DNA of 37,039 nt, from the NCBI RefSeq assembly GCF_046224405.1, contig NZ_JBJXRK010000023.1, positions 1 through 37,039 on the forward strand. Reading direction: 5' to 3'. This document shows, piece by piece, positions 16,102 to 23,731 of the stretch. The stretch's first letter is position 1, and the number at the start of each line of letters is the position of its first letter. This stretch comes from Gudongella sp046224405. Lineage in GTDB: Bacteria > Bacillota > Clostridia > Tissierellales > Tissierellaceae. Position numbers and translations under genes: made by a program. Below the pieces are notes generated by a model. The model searched no databases, was not told the DNA's origin, and saw only the letters and a list, made by a program, of their open reading frames with translations.

Positions 16102-17325
16102 ATGCTAAGAACAACGCAAGAAATTGATAATATGCTGAAAAGGCATGATTCCTACAGGAATGGGTGCTTAAACCTCATTGCATCGGAAAACTTTGCAAGT
16201 GAAAAGGTAAGAAGCTATCTGACCAGTGATTTTGGGAACAGATATGGCTGCTACTCAACCATGGATCCAGCTGAAAGGGAGTACACGGGCAACAAGTTCA
16301 TACACGAGTTTGAAATGGAAACCCATGAGCTGGTAAAGGAGATTTTCAAGGCAAAGTATACAGATCTAAGACCAATAGGTGGACACATGGCCGGAATGTC
16401 GGTGGTTTTGGCCCTGCTTGAGCCAGGAGATCTTGTCATAGAAGTGAGCCTGTCAGACTGGGGACATGGTTTGGTTGGACCCATGTGTCAGGTAAGACAA
16501 TTTGATGAGACAATCAATGTTGAATATATGGCTTTTGATGAAAATAGGGTAGTGGACACAGAAAAGCTCATAGAGCAGGTAAAAAGACTAAAGCCAAAGA
16601 TGATAATATTCGGTGGATCAGGCACCCTGTTTCCAGAGCCTGTTAGAGAACTTAGGCCACTGGCAGACCAGCAGGGCTTCCATATTGCATATGATGCATC
16701 CCATGTGACCGGGCTGATTGCATCAGGAATGTTCCCTAATCCACTTGAAGAGGGAGCAGACATAATGTTTGGCAGTACACACAAGTCTTTCCCTGGACCA
16801 CAGGGGGGCTTTGTTGTCTCAAATGACAAAGACCTGATGATCAAGGTAGGTAATACCCTTTCACCATCCCTTGTCACCAGTCATCATCTAAACAGATTGC
16901 CTGCCTTGGCAGCTTCAATACTTGAAATGAAGGACTTCGGTGAAGAGTATGGGAGACAGGTGGTCAAGAATTCCAAAGCCCTTGCCAAAGCCTTGGCCAA
17001 GAGGGGCTTCAAGGTTTTGGGAGAAGGGAAGGACTATACAGAAAGTCACCTTCTATTGGTTGACATTGGAGAATATGTTGACTTAGCACCTGCCAAGTTC
17101 TTGGAAAAGGCCAACATACTATGTTCAGATGATTTTTCCGGAAATAGTCCAGAGGTAAGAATTGGTACGCCTGAATCGACAAGAAGGGGCATGAAGGAAG
17201 AACATATGGAGGATATTGCAGAGTTCTTCAAGAGACTTATAATTGATAAGGAAGACATCGACATGGTTGGGAAGGACGTTGAAGATTACGCAAGACAATT
17301 CACAGGATTGGATTATTCATATTAG
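16102..17325 (+). CDS. Serine-hydroxymethyltransferase-like PLP enzyme
   Basis: A 407-residue fold-type I PLP enzyme of the GlyA family. N-terminal LNLIASENFAS and NRYGCYSTMDPAEREYTGNKF match SHMT. The PLP pocket shows D198 and H201 (YDASHVTG) and Schiff-base K228 (GSTHKSFPGPQGG). The segment GGSGTLFPEPVREL and the C-terminus differ from housekeeping GlyA, and the gene sits in a catabolic operon. A cleavage of a beta-hydroxy-amino acid to glycine plus an aldehyde for the upstream AOR is a fair inference. Normal SHMT activity cannot be excluded. Start ATG 16102 lies behind AAGGAGG; GTG 16078 inside the MoaD gene is rejected. Confidence 0.85.
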   Translation: MLRTTQEIDNMLKRHDSYRNGCLNLIASENFASEKVRSYLTSDFGNRYGCYSTMDPAEREYTGNKFIHEFEMETHELVKEIFKAKYTDLRPIGGHMAGMSVVLALLEPGDLVIEVSLSDWGHGLVGPMCQVRQFDETINVEYMAFDENRVVDTEKLIEQVKRLKPKMIIFGGSGTLFPEPVRELRPLADQQGFHIAYDASHVTGLIASGMFPNPLEEGADIMFGSTHKSFPGPQGGFVVSNDKDLMIKVGNTLSPSLVTSHHLNRLPALAASILEMKDFGEEYGRQVVKNSKALAKALAKRGFKVLGEGKDYTESHLLLVDIGEYVDLAPAKFLEKANILCSDDFSGNSPEVRIGTPESTRRGMKEEHMEDIAEFFKRLIIDKEDIDMVGKDVEDYARQFTGLDYSY

Positions 17326-17334
17326 TACCTCCCA

Positions 17335-17363
17335 GGGAAACCACACGAGAGTGTGGTTTTCCC
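17335..17363 (+). terminator. Terminator of the GntR-controlled cluster
   Basis: A long stem (17335-17346 with 17351-17363) has core CCACAC-GAGA-GTGTGG followed by TTTT that pairs into the longer stem. It lies just past the SHMT-like stop. Confidence 0.7.
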
Positions 17364-17376
17364 ATTGCAAATAAAG

Positions 17377-17405
17377 TTATTAATGTAAGGATATTGGGGT
17401 ATACT
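17377..17405 (+). promoter_or_regulatory. Promoter of the aldolase gene
   Basis: TTATTA (17377-17382), a 17-bp spacer and TATACT (17400-17405, five of six matches). The -10 overlaps the palindrome at 17401-17419. Confidence 0.55.
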
Positions 17406-17419
17406 CTAATATAGAGTAT
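17401..17419. promoter_or_regulatory. Palindrome at the aldolase promoter, possible operator
   Basis: A perfect inverted repeat ATACTCTA-ata-TAGAGTAT with 8-bp arms. It covers the -10 and the expected transcription start and resembles neither palindrome family seen elsewhere in the window. It is a plausible repressor site; the regulator is not identifiable. Confidence 0.5.
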
Positions 17420-17452
17420 TAGGACCAAAATAAACATAAAGGGGAGATATAT

Positions 17453-18385
17453 ATGGGTCTAGTTACATCAACTGAATTGTTCAGAAGGGCGCAGGAAGGT
17501 GGATACGCAATCGGTGCATTCAACGTAAACAACATGGAGATAATCCAGGGTATCGTTGACGCTGCCAAGGAGGAAAAGTCAGGGTTGATTCTTCAGGTTT
17601 CCGCTGGCGCGAGAAAGTATGCAAACTCAATTTATCTTAGGAAGCTCGTAGAGGCTGCAATTGAAGATAGTGACCTGGACATAGTTCTGCACCTGGACCA
17701 CGGTGAAAACCTTGAAATTGTAAAGCAATGCATCGATGACGGATTTACCTCCGTAATGATCGACGCATCACATTATCCTTTTGAGGAAAATGTAAGAATT
17801 ACCAAGGAAGTGGTTGACTATGCCCATGCCAGGGGAGTTGTTGTTGAGGCCGAGCTTGGCAAGCTTGCAGGTGTGGAGGATGCAGTAAGCGTGGCCAAGG
17901 AGGATGCTACCTACACAGACCCAGATGAGGCGGTTGAGTTTGTCAAGAGGACAGGCATTGATTCACTGGCTGTAGCAATTGGTACAAGCCATGGTGCATA
18001 CAAGTTCAAGGGTGAACCAAAGCTTGACTTTGAACGATTGGAGAAAATCGGAAAACTTATTCCAAATACACCTTTGGTACTTCACGGTGCATCAACTGTA
18101 CTTCCAGAGTTTGTGGAGCTCTGCAACAAGTATGGCGGGGACATTCCTGGAGCTCAGGGAGTACCTGAGGAAATGCTAAGAAGGGCTGCTCAGATGAATG
18201 TTGCCAAAATAAACATAGATACTGACCTGAGACTTGCAATGACAGCTGCAATAAGACAATTCATGGTGGAAAATCCATCAGAGTTTGACCCAAGAAAATA
18301 TCTTGGACCTGCCAGAGCAGCCATAAAGGGAATGGTTCAGCACAAAATCAGGAACGTATTGGGATCAAGTGGATCAAATCTTTAA
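17453..18385 (+). CDS. fba: Class II fructose-bisphosphate aldolase
   Basis: A 310-residue zinc aldolase of glycolysis and gluconeogenesis that splits fructose-1,6-bisphosphate into two triose phosphates. H80 and H83 with D82 (HLDHG) form the start of the zinc site. Further ligands lie in VEAELGKLAG (Glu), GTSHGAYK (His) and VLHGAST (His). INIDTDLRLA is the phosphate-binding segment. GGGGAG precedes ATG 17453. It has its own promoter with a palindrome and a strong terminator, so it is a single-gene unit. A tagatose-bisphosphate aldolase role is possible for the family but less likely at this length and motif set. Confidence 0.93.
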   Translation: MGLVTSTELFRRAQEGGYAIGAFNVNNMEIIQGIVDAAKEEKSGLILQVSAGARKYANSIYLRKLVEAAIEDSDLDIVLHLDHGENLEIVKQCIDDGFTSVMIDASHYPFEENVRITKEVVDYAHARGVVVEAELGKLAGVEDAVSVAKEDATYTDPDEAVEFVKRTGIDSLAVAIGTSHGAYKFKGEPKLDFERLEKIGKLIPNTPLVLHGASTVLPEFVELCNKYGGDIPGAQGVPEEMLRRAAQMNVAKINIDTDLRLAMTAAIRQFMVENPSEFDPRKYLGPARAAIKGMVQHKIRNVLGSSGSNL

Positions 18386-18388
18386 GAT

Positions 18389-18418
18389 AAAGGGGCATAT
18401 TGCCCCTTTGATTTTTTG
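18389..18418 (+). terminator. Rho-independent terminator after fba
   Basis: A perfect 9-bp stem AAAGGGGCA / TGCCCCTTT (18389-18397 with 18401-18409), 3-nt loop, followed by GATTTTTTG. Confidence 0.95.
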
Positions 18419-18432
18419 TAGGAGTTGGTATT

Positions 18433-18810
18433 ATGGACAGTTTTCCAGATATTGAAAGGGTACACCAGATACTGGATGAGATTGCAGAAACCCTGCCTCT
18501 TGAGTTTTTCAACAGGCTGAATGAGGGTGTTGTTCTTCTGCCCCAGCACAAGTACCACCCAAGAAGTCGTAGTGACAGAAGGCTCTATATAATGGGGGAA
18601 TACCACAAGAGCTTTACTGGAAGCCATATAAGAATATACTATGGCTCATTTAAAAGGGTTTTTAGAAATATTTCCGAGGAAGAACTTAGGAAACACCTGG
18701 AGCACACCCTATTGCATGAGTTTACCCACCATCTTGAAACCCTGGCCGGTGAAAGAGGACTGATAATAAAAGACCAGGAAGCACTGAGAAAATATCTTCA
18801 GGAATGGTAG
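18433..18810 (+). CDS. Small zincin-like metallopeptidase family protein
   Basis: A 125-residue protein whose C-terminal half carries HTLLHEFTHHLETLAGERG, a zinc-protease motif (H95-E96-x-x-H99). The rest (GVVLLPQHKYHPRSR, RIYYGSFKRVF) fits the small bacterial zincin family of PF06262 type. These are short single-domain cytoplasmic proteins of mostly unknown substrate. TAGGAG precedes ATG 18433. It follows the fba terminator and has no clear promoter of its own, so expression probably depends on read-through. Confidence 0.85.
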   Translation: MDSFPDIERVHQILDEIAETLPLEFFNRLNEGVVLLPQHKYHPRSRSDRRLYIMGEYHKSFTGSHIRIYYGSFKRVFRNISEEELRKHLEHTLLHEFTHHLETLAGERGLIIKDQEALRKYLQEW

Positions 18811-18899
18811 TATGTTAATTTCTATTAGGTGTATTTTGATAAGCATTATACTACTCTGGGAAAATCGAATGAATAGTTAAATAAATATTCAAAAAATTG

Positions 18900-18928
18900 T
18901 TTACAAGATGCAAATAGTATGCTATTAT
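18900..18928 (+). promoter_or_regulatory. Promoter of the iclR gene
   Basis: TTTACA (18900-18905), a 17-bp spacer and TATTAT (18923-18928) in a very AT-rich stretch. It is the first element of the AT-rich catabolic island. The palindrome at 18952-18968 lies in the transcribed leader. Confidence 0.75.
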
Positions 18929-18951
18929 GAGATTAAGAAAACAAGAACGCT

Positions 18952-18968
18952 GTTTGGCATAGCCGAAC
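18952..18968. promoter_or_regulatory. Probable IclR operator, copy 1
   Basis: A near-perfect palindrome GTTTGGCATAGCCGAAC in the iclR leader, about 24 bp past the -10. It shares the pattern GTTYRGCAWWGMYGAAC with the site at 19829-19845. In RNA it could also form an 8-bp hairpin. Confidence 0.6.
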
Positions 18969-18995
18969 ATTCATGTTTTCATAAGGAGGACTAGT

Positions 18996-19760
18996 ATGAC
19001 AAGAAGTGGTAGAGTTCAAGCAATTGACAGAGCAATTATGGTATTGGACTGTTTTACTGAAAGAAAACCACAATTAAGGCTTTCTGAGATAACAGAAATG
19101 TTGGACATTAATAAATCTACACTACATGGAATTATATCAACATTAAAATATCATGGATTAATAGATCAGGATGATTTAACTCAGGAATATAGGCTAGGGT
19201 TGAAACATATTGAATATGGGCAAAGAGTTTTAGATTCAATGAATATTTCAAGAATTGCAAAACCAATAATTGAGAGGGTTTGTGACGAACTTGAGGAAAC
19301 CGTTCACATAGGTACATTAGATGATGAAGAAGTAGTTTATATAGAAAAAAAAGAATCTCAACAGTCGATGAGAATATTTACTACAATAGGAGCCAGGAAT
19401 CCTGCGCATACAACTGGAGTCGGAAAGGCTATGATGGCTTACTTGGATGAGGAGGAGCTCAGCAATATTTTGCCGGAAGTTTTAGTTAAGTTAACTCCTA
19501 AAACGATAACTGATAGGAATCAGCTAAAATTGGAACTTTCACAAATTAGGCTTCGTGGATTCGCATACGATAATGAGGAAAATAATTTAGGATTGAGTTG
19601 TGTGGCAGCTCCGATATTTGATTACACTGGGAAAGCAGTGTATGGAATTAGTGTTTCTGGTCCAACAATGAGAATGAATTCTGATAAATTGACAAAAGCC
19701 TCAAGAATAGTTAAAGAAGCAGCAGATGAGATATCCAGGAAATTAGGTTATAGGGGGTAA
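18996..19760 (+). CDS. IclR-family transcriptional regulator
   Basis: A 254-residue regulator. The N-terminal winged helix (about 8-65) holds LRLSEITEMLDINKSTLHGIISTLKYHGLI. The C-terminal effector domain (about 80-250) shows HIGTLDDEEVVYIEK, GARNPAHTTGVGKAMMAYL and ENNLGLSCVAAPIFD, all typical. The family often controls aromatic and hydroxy-acid catabolism. It is the first gene of the island and transcribed toward the TRAP transporter and lower meta-cleavage genes, so it is their likely regulator. AAGGAGG precedes ATG 18996. Its codons are more AT-rich (many TTA, AGA, ATA) than those of the flanking fba and purL genes. Confidence 0.94.
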   Translation: MTRSGRVQAIDRAIMVLDCFTERKPQLRLSEITEMLDINKSTLHGIISTLKYHGLIDQDDLTQEYRLGLKHIEYGQRVLDSMNISRIAKPIIERVCDELEETVHIGTLDDEEVVYIEKKESQQSMRIFTTIGARNPAHTTGVGKAMMAYLDEEELSNILPEVLVKLTPKTITDRNQLKLELSQIRLRGFAYDNEENNLGLSCVAAPIFDYTGKAVYGISVSGPTMRMNSDKLTKASRIVKEAADEISRKLGYRG

Positions 19761-19775
19761 GGCATGACCTTACCC
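19755..19775 (+). terminator. Stem-loop at the iclR stop codon
   Basis: GGGTAAGG / CCTTACCC (19755-19762 with 19768-19775) around a 5-nt loop overlaps the iclR stop. There is no immediate T-run, though a run of T follows 25 nt later, so it is a weak terminator or mRNA-end element. Confidence 0.45.
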
Positions 19776-19823
19776 TATCAACTCAATATATAATAATGTT
19801 ATTTTTTTTAGCCACAAAAGAGA

Positions 19824-19852
19824 ATGACGTTCAGCAATGATGAACTTATAAT
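19824..19852 (+). promoter_or_regulatory. Promoter of the TRAP-transporter operon
   Basis: ATGACG (19824-19829), a 17-bp spacer and a perfect TATAAT (19847-19852). The palindrome at 19829-19845 fills the spacer. Confidence 0.7.
19829..19845. promoter_or_regulatory. Probable IclR operator, copy 2
   Basis: The palindrome GTTCAGCAATGATGAAC has perfect 5-bp arms (GTTCA / TGAAC) and lies exactly between the -35 and -10 of the transporter promoter. It matches the iclR-leader site at GTT..GCA..G..GAAC. Binding here would block transcription. Confidence 0.6.
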
Positions 19853-19929
19853 GAAAGGGGGTCTGATTGGAGTACATGTGCTTTTGGTAATCATGGTATC
19901 AAACAATAATGATTAAAGGGGAGAGTAAA

Positions 19930-20967
19930 GTGAAAAGAAAACATTTATTATTGGTAAGTCTAGTATTAGCTCTAGCAATGTTTGCATCAGCATGTAGCAG
20001 TGGAAGTGGATCAACTGGAGATAATTCATCCGCTCCAGCGAATACATCTTCAGGTGAAGTAAAAGTATTAAAATTAGGTCACCAAGCACCTGCCGGTACT
20101 GTTTATGATGATTTAGCAGTAGCATTTAAGGAGAATATAGAATCAAGAACAGACGGAAGGTTTGAAATTGACATTTATAATGGAGGACAGCTTGGTGGTG
20201 ATAGGGAGCTTATGGAGGCTCTTCAAGTAGGTAACGTTGAATTTAATATTCTTACAGCATCAGATATGGGAATGTTCGCACCAGAAATGGAAGTACAGGA
20301 TTTACCATATTTATTCGAAAACTGGGATCAGGTCTTTAAATTTCTTGAATCAGAGGCTGCACTTGACTTCTATGCTCTCTCAGATGAAGCAGGAATAAAA
20401 ACCCTTTCTTTTATGCCTAGAGGATTCAGACATATAACAAACAATGCTGGACCAATCAATACTCCGGATGATATAGCAGGCAAGAAAATGAGAGTTGCAG
20501 AGAGTGCAATATACGTAGATACATTTGAAGCTTTTGGAGCTAACGCATTGGCACTTGCTTGGGGCGAGGTTTTTACAGCTCTTCAACAAGGTACTGTAGA
20601 TGGGCATGAAAATACAATTGTAACTATAAGGGATTACAAAATCAATGAGGTCCAGGATTACCTTTCAATGACGGGTCATATGTTTGGATTTGGAGCTATA
20701 ACAGTGAATCCAGATTTCTTTGACGGATTGTCACCTGAGGATAAGGAAATCTTCCAACAAGCAGCTACTGATGCAGCTATTGATATTGGAGCACTTCAAC
20801 AAGAAGCCGAAGTAACAACAATCGAAGAGTTAAAGGCTGCAGGTATGCAATTCAATGAAGTTGATAAGGAAGCATTTATGTCACTTATTCAACCAGTCTA
20901 CGACAAATATTTCGAAAACCATGATAAAAAGTATTACGATGCAATAAAAGCAGCTGTAGCAGAATAA
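19930..20967 (+). CDS. dctP: TRAP transporter substrate-binding lipoprotein (DctP family)
   Basis: A 345-residue extracytoplasmic receptor of a TRAP importer. GTG 19930 is chosen behind AAAGGGGAG; ATG 19909 lies before that site. The signal peptide ends in a lipobox (FASAC), so Cys24 is the likely lipidated residue, followed by a Ser/Gly-rich linker. Family motifs include LKLGHQAP, IYNGGQLGGDRELMEALQ, VAESAIYVDTFEAFGANA (the Arg just before it is the usual carboxylate anchor) and TALQQGTVDGHENT. The ligand is probably an organic acid. A GC-rich hairpin follows at 20973, which may set a higher level for the receptor than for the membrane subunits. Confidence 0.95.
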   Translation: MKRKHLLLVSLVLALAMFASACSSGSGSTGDNSSAPANTSSGEVKVLKLGHQAPAGTVYDDLAVAFKENIESRTDGRFEIDIYNGGQLGGDRELMEALQVGNVEFNILTASDMGMFAPEMEVQDLPYLFENWDQVFKFLESEAALDFYALSDEAGIKTLSFMPRGFRHITNNAGPINTPDDIAGKKMRVAESAIYVDTFEAFGANALALAWGEVFTALQQGTVDGHENTIVTIRDYKINEVQDYLSMTGHMFGFGAITVNPDFFDGLSPEDKEIFQQAATDAAIDIGALQQEAEVTTIEELKAAGMQFNEVDKEAFMSLIQPVYDKYFENHDKKYYDAIKAAVAE

Positions 20968-20972
20968 TTCGA

Positions 20973-20998
20973 GGGGGCTTACAGCCCCCATTTATTAC
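20973..20998 (+). terminator. Stem-loop between dctP and dctQ
   Basis: A perfect GGGGGCT / AGCCCCC stem (20973-20979 with 20983-20989) with a 3-nt loop, then ATTTATTAC. The T-run is poor, so partial termination or mRNA stabilisation after the receptor gene is likely. Confidence 0.6.
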
Positions 20999-21030
20999 AA
21001 TAAGTGTAATTTAATGGGGAGGATAACAGC

Positions 21031-21507
21031 GTGGATACACTAAATAAAATAAGTGCAGGTATCGAAAAGCTGACCGGATACTTTTTGATATTCGCTTTTG
21101 CCTCAATGACCATAGCATATTTTTCATCAGTTGTTTTGAGGTATGTATTCAATAATGGTCTGATATGGGCGGATGAATTTACTAGGTATATGAACATTGC
21201 ACTTGTAATGCTAGGATCAGCAACTGTTGCTCGATATAATGGGCATACAAACATAAGTATACTTGAGTTAGCTTTGGTTGGGAAAGCAAGAAAAGTTATT
21301 TTAGTAGTACAACAGCTGCTGACAATAGGATTCTTTTCCTATGCAGCAATGATTGGTTTCAATTTTGCTAAAACAGCAAGTCATGTATCAGCTAACATGA
21401 AGATTCCAATGGGATTTTTGTACAATGTAATGTCGGTGGCATTTGTTTTGCTGGTATTTCAAGCTATTGTATCAGTTCTGAATTTAATTAAAGGAAAGGA
21501 GGAATAG
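21031..21507 (+). CDS. dctQ: TRAP transporter small permease (DctQ family)
   Basis: A 158-residue membrane protein with four transmembrane helices (about 15-40, 52-70, 88-110 and 128-150), the usual small TRAP subunit. FASMTIAYFSSVVLRYVFNNGLIWADEFTRYMN is the family core (WADE-hR). It pairs with DctM. GTG 21031 follows GGGGAGG. The large permease starts 2 nt after its stop. Confidence 0.94.
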   Translation: MDTLNKISAGIEKLTGYFLIFAFASMTIAYFSSVVLRYVFNNGLIWADEFTRYMNIALVMLGSATVARYNGHTNISILELALVGKARKVILVVQQLLTIGFFSYAAMIGFNFAKTASHVSANMKIPMGFLYNVMSVAFVLLVFQAIVSVLNLIKGKEE

Positions 21508-21509
21508 AA

Positions 21510-22814
21510 ATGGTTTTATTCGGTTTACTATTTGCTTTCCTGATATTAGGTGTTCCAATTGCAGCATCCATGGGAATTTCTGCTTTGGTTTACATGCTCA
21601 TGGACGGTGTAAATCCAATTGTTGTTATTCAAAAGTTATTCGCTGGCATTGATTCAACAGCTTACCTTGCCGTACCGTTCTTCATCCTGGCAGGAGAGCT
21701 CATGAATAGAGGAGGTATTGCCAGGCGTATAGTAAATCTTGCTGAGAAGGCAGTAGGCAATATCCATGGTGGAATGGGAATAGTAGCAATAATATCTTCT
21801 ATGTTCTTTGCAGCTATATCTGGTAGTGCAATAGCTACAGCAGCAGCAATTGGAGGTGTAATGTATGCGGGGATGCTTAGGAGTGGCTATAGCAAGGGCT
21901 TCAGTGCCACAATAGTCGCAGCGTCAAGCCCAATTGGGATAATCATCCCACCGAGTATAGCATTTATCATTTATGCTGTATTAGCTAGAGTGTCTGTGGC
22001 AGATTTATATAAGGTAGGCTTCCCTGCAGGTTTTATCGTTGGAATAGCACTAATAATACCAACATATTTCATAGCAAAGAAAAGAAAATATATGGATAGG
22101 GCTTCAGATATTGAGTCAGGGGAGATTGTTCTCCATGGTGTTCCTGAGCTCAAATCAAAAAAAGAAATTTCCTTTGCAAAAAATCTTATAGAGTCATTAT
22201 GGGCACTAGGTACACCATTTATTATTGTAGGAGGTGTATTTGCGGGGATTTTTACACCAACTGAATCAGCAGTAGTGGCAGTAGTATATTCTATACTTGT
22301 TGGGATGTTCGTGTACAAGGAAATTACAATACGGGATCTTGGACCAATTTTCAACGGTGCTGCAAAAGGTACTGCAGGACTTATGCTTATTATGTCAGCG
22401 GCATCATTATTTGCATATGTGATGGTATTGGCGAGAATTCCACAGACGGTGTTTGCAACTGTACAAAACTTTGAAGGAAGCTTTTTTATTATTATGTTAA
22501 TGATTAATCTAATTTTACTGGTAGCAGGGATGTTTATGGAATCAGGATCAATACAGTATATTGCTGTTCCTGTATTGTTGCCAATAGTAATGTCCTTCGG
22601 AATGGATCCTGTCCACTTTGGGATAATACTAGTAACAAACCTAGCAATAGGAATGCTTACGCCGCCATTTGGTGTAACCTTGTTTACATCGGCTAAAACG
22701 TTCAATACCTCGATCCAAGAGGTTTCAATTGAAACATTCCCATATCTCGCAGCACTATTGGTAGCATTATTGTTTATTACGTATGTACCAGCATCTGTAA
22801 TGTGGATAGTATAG
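21510..22814 (+). CDS. dctM: TRAP transporter large permease (DctM family)
   Basis: A 434-residue integral membrane protein with about eleven to twelve helices, the sodium-coupled transport subunit of the TRAP system. Family blocks include AVPFFILAGELMNRGGIARRIVNLAE, SGSAIATAAAIGGVM, ASSPIGIIIPPSIAFIIYA, GGVFAGIFTPTESAVVAVVY and NLAIGMLTPPFGVTLF. AAGGAGGA precedes ATG 21510. It is followed by the C-C hydrolase gene after 31 nt, tying import to catabolism. Confidence 0.95.
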   Translation: MVLFGLLFAFLILGVPIAASMGISALVYMLMDGVNPIVVIQKLFAGIDSTAYLAVPFFILAGELMNRGGIARRIVNLAEKAVGNIHGGMGIVAIISSMFFAAISGSAIATAAAIGGVMYAGMLRSGYSKGFSATIVAASSPIGIIIPPSIAFIIYAVLARVSVADLYKVGFPAGFIVGIALIIPTYFIAKKRKYMDRASDIESGEIVLHGVPELKSKKEISFAKNLIESLWALGTPFIIVGGVFAGIFTPTESAVVAVVYSILVGMFVYKEITIRDLGPIFNGAAKGTAGLMLIMSAASLFAYVMVLARIPQTVFATVQNFEGSFFIIMLMINLILLVAGMFMESGSIQYIAVPVLLPIVMSFGMDPVHFGIILVTNLAIGMLTPPFGVTLFTSAKTFNTSIQEVSIETFPYLAALLVALLFITYVPASVMWIV

Positions 22815-22845
22815 ATAATATAACAAAATATAAGGAGGAATTTAA

Positions 22846-23664
22846 ATGTCAAGACCAGAAATTGCTAAAAAAATCAAAACAGGGGATTATATGACAAATT
22901 ATCATGATGAAGGACAGGGATTCCCAGTGCTTCTTATACACGGATCAGGCCCTGGGGTAAGTGCATGGGCAAATTGGAGATTGGTAATACCTGAACTATC
23001 GAAAACAAAAAGGGTAATTGCTCCTGACATGGTAGGATTTGGGTACACTGACAGACCAGAAGGTTTAGTCCTTGATTTTAAAACTTGGGTAAAGCAGGCA
23101 GTAGACTTATTGGATGCATTAGGACTTGATCAGGTTGATATAGTTGGAAATTCATTTGGTGGCTCATTGGCGTTATCTATGGCAGTTGAGCACCCTGAGA
23201 GAGTCAGAAAAATGGTGCTAATGGGGGCAATGGGAGTTGAATTCCCAATTACCGAGGGACTAGATGCTGTATGGGGTTATGAACCATCAGTAGAAAACAT
23301 GCAGAAAATAATCGGTCTGTTTGTTGACAATAAAGCAATTGCTACAGAAGATCTAGCTAAAATGAGATATGAAGCCAGTATAGAGCCTGGATTCCAAGAA
23401 TCATTCTCATCAATGTTCCCAGCACCTAGACAAAAGTGGGTGGAGTTTATGGCTAGAACTGATGAGGAAATCAAGAATATCAAGCATCAAACACTGATTG
23501 TGCATGGCAGAGAAGATGAAGTAATACCTGTGGAGAACTCCTACAAATTATTATCTTTGATAGACGATGCTCAACTACACATATTTGGACATTGTGGACA
23601 TTGGACACAGATAGAAAAATCAGCTGAGTTTAATCAACTAGTGGACAATTTCCTATCAGAGTAA
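22846..23664 (+). CDS. Meta-cleavage-product-type alpha/beta hydrolase (2-hydroxymuconic semialdehyde hydrolase-like)
   Basis: A 272-residue alpha/beta-hydrolase of the XylF/DmpD/TodF group, which cleaves a C-C bond in vinylogous 1,5-diketones to give 2-hydroxypenta-2,4-dienoate and an acid. Catalytic Ser103 (VGNSFGG), Asp224 (HGREDEVIP) and His252 (GHCGHW) are present. The oxyanion region LLIHGSGPGVSAWANW and NWRLVIPEL are characteristic. AAGGAGG precedes ATG 22846. The next genes encode the exact downstream steps, which supports this assignment. No extradiol dioxygenase that would form its usual substrate is in the window. Its terminator overlaps the stop codon. Confidence 0.88.
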   Translation: MSRPEIAKKIKTGDYMTNYHDEGQGFPVLLIHGSGPGVSAWANWRLVIPELSKTKRVIAPDMVGFGYTDRPEGLVLDFKTWVKQAVDLLDALGLDQVDIVGNSFGGSLALSMAVEHPERVRKMVLMGAMGVEFPITEGLDAVWGYEPSVENMQKIIGLFVDNKAIATEDLAKMRYEASIEPGFQESFSSMFPAPRQKWVEFMARTDEEIKNIKHQTLIVHGREDEVIPVENSYKLLSLIDDAQLHIFGHCGHWTQIEKSAEFNQLVDNFLSE

Positions 23665-23690
23665 GGCTTAAGCCTTGCTCTGAATTTTTA
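23657..23690 (+). terminator. Terminator between the hydrolase and hydratase genes
   Basis: An 11-bp stem with one G-U (23657-23667 with 23672-23682) and a TTAA loop is followed by AATTTTTA. It overlaps the hydrolase stop codon and may separate or attenuate the two halves of the operon. Only a weak internal promoter candidate (TTTTTA, 17 bp, TAAGAT at 23708) follows. Confidence 0.75.
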
Positions 23691-23731
23691 AAACAATGAG
23701 AAATATTTAAGATATTGAACGGAGGATTATT

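Noticed and set aside
16488..16877. Antisense open frame within the SHMT-like gene
   Set aside because: No supporting motif or initiation signal. It is a shadow of the real frame.
21971..22852. Long minus-strand open frame (293 codons) opposite dctM
   Set aside because: It has low-complexity composition, no family motif and no ribosome-binding site, and it lies antisense to a clear DctM protein.
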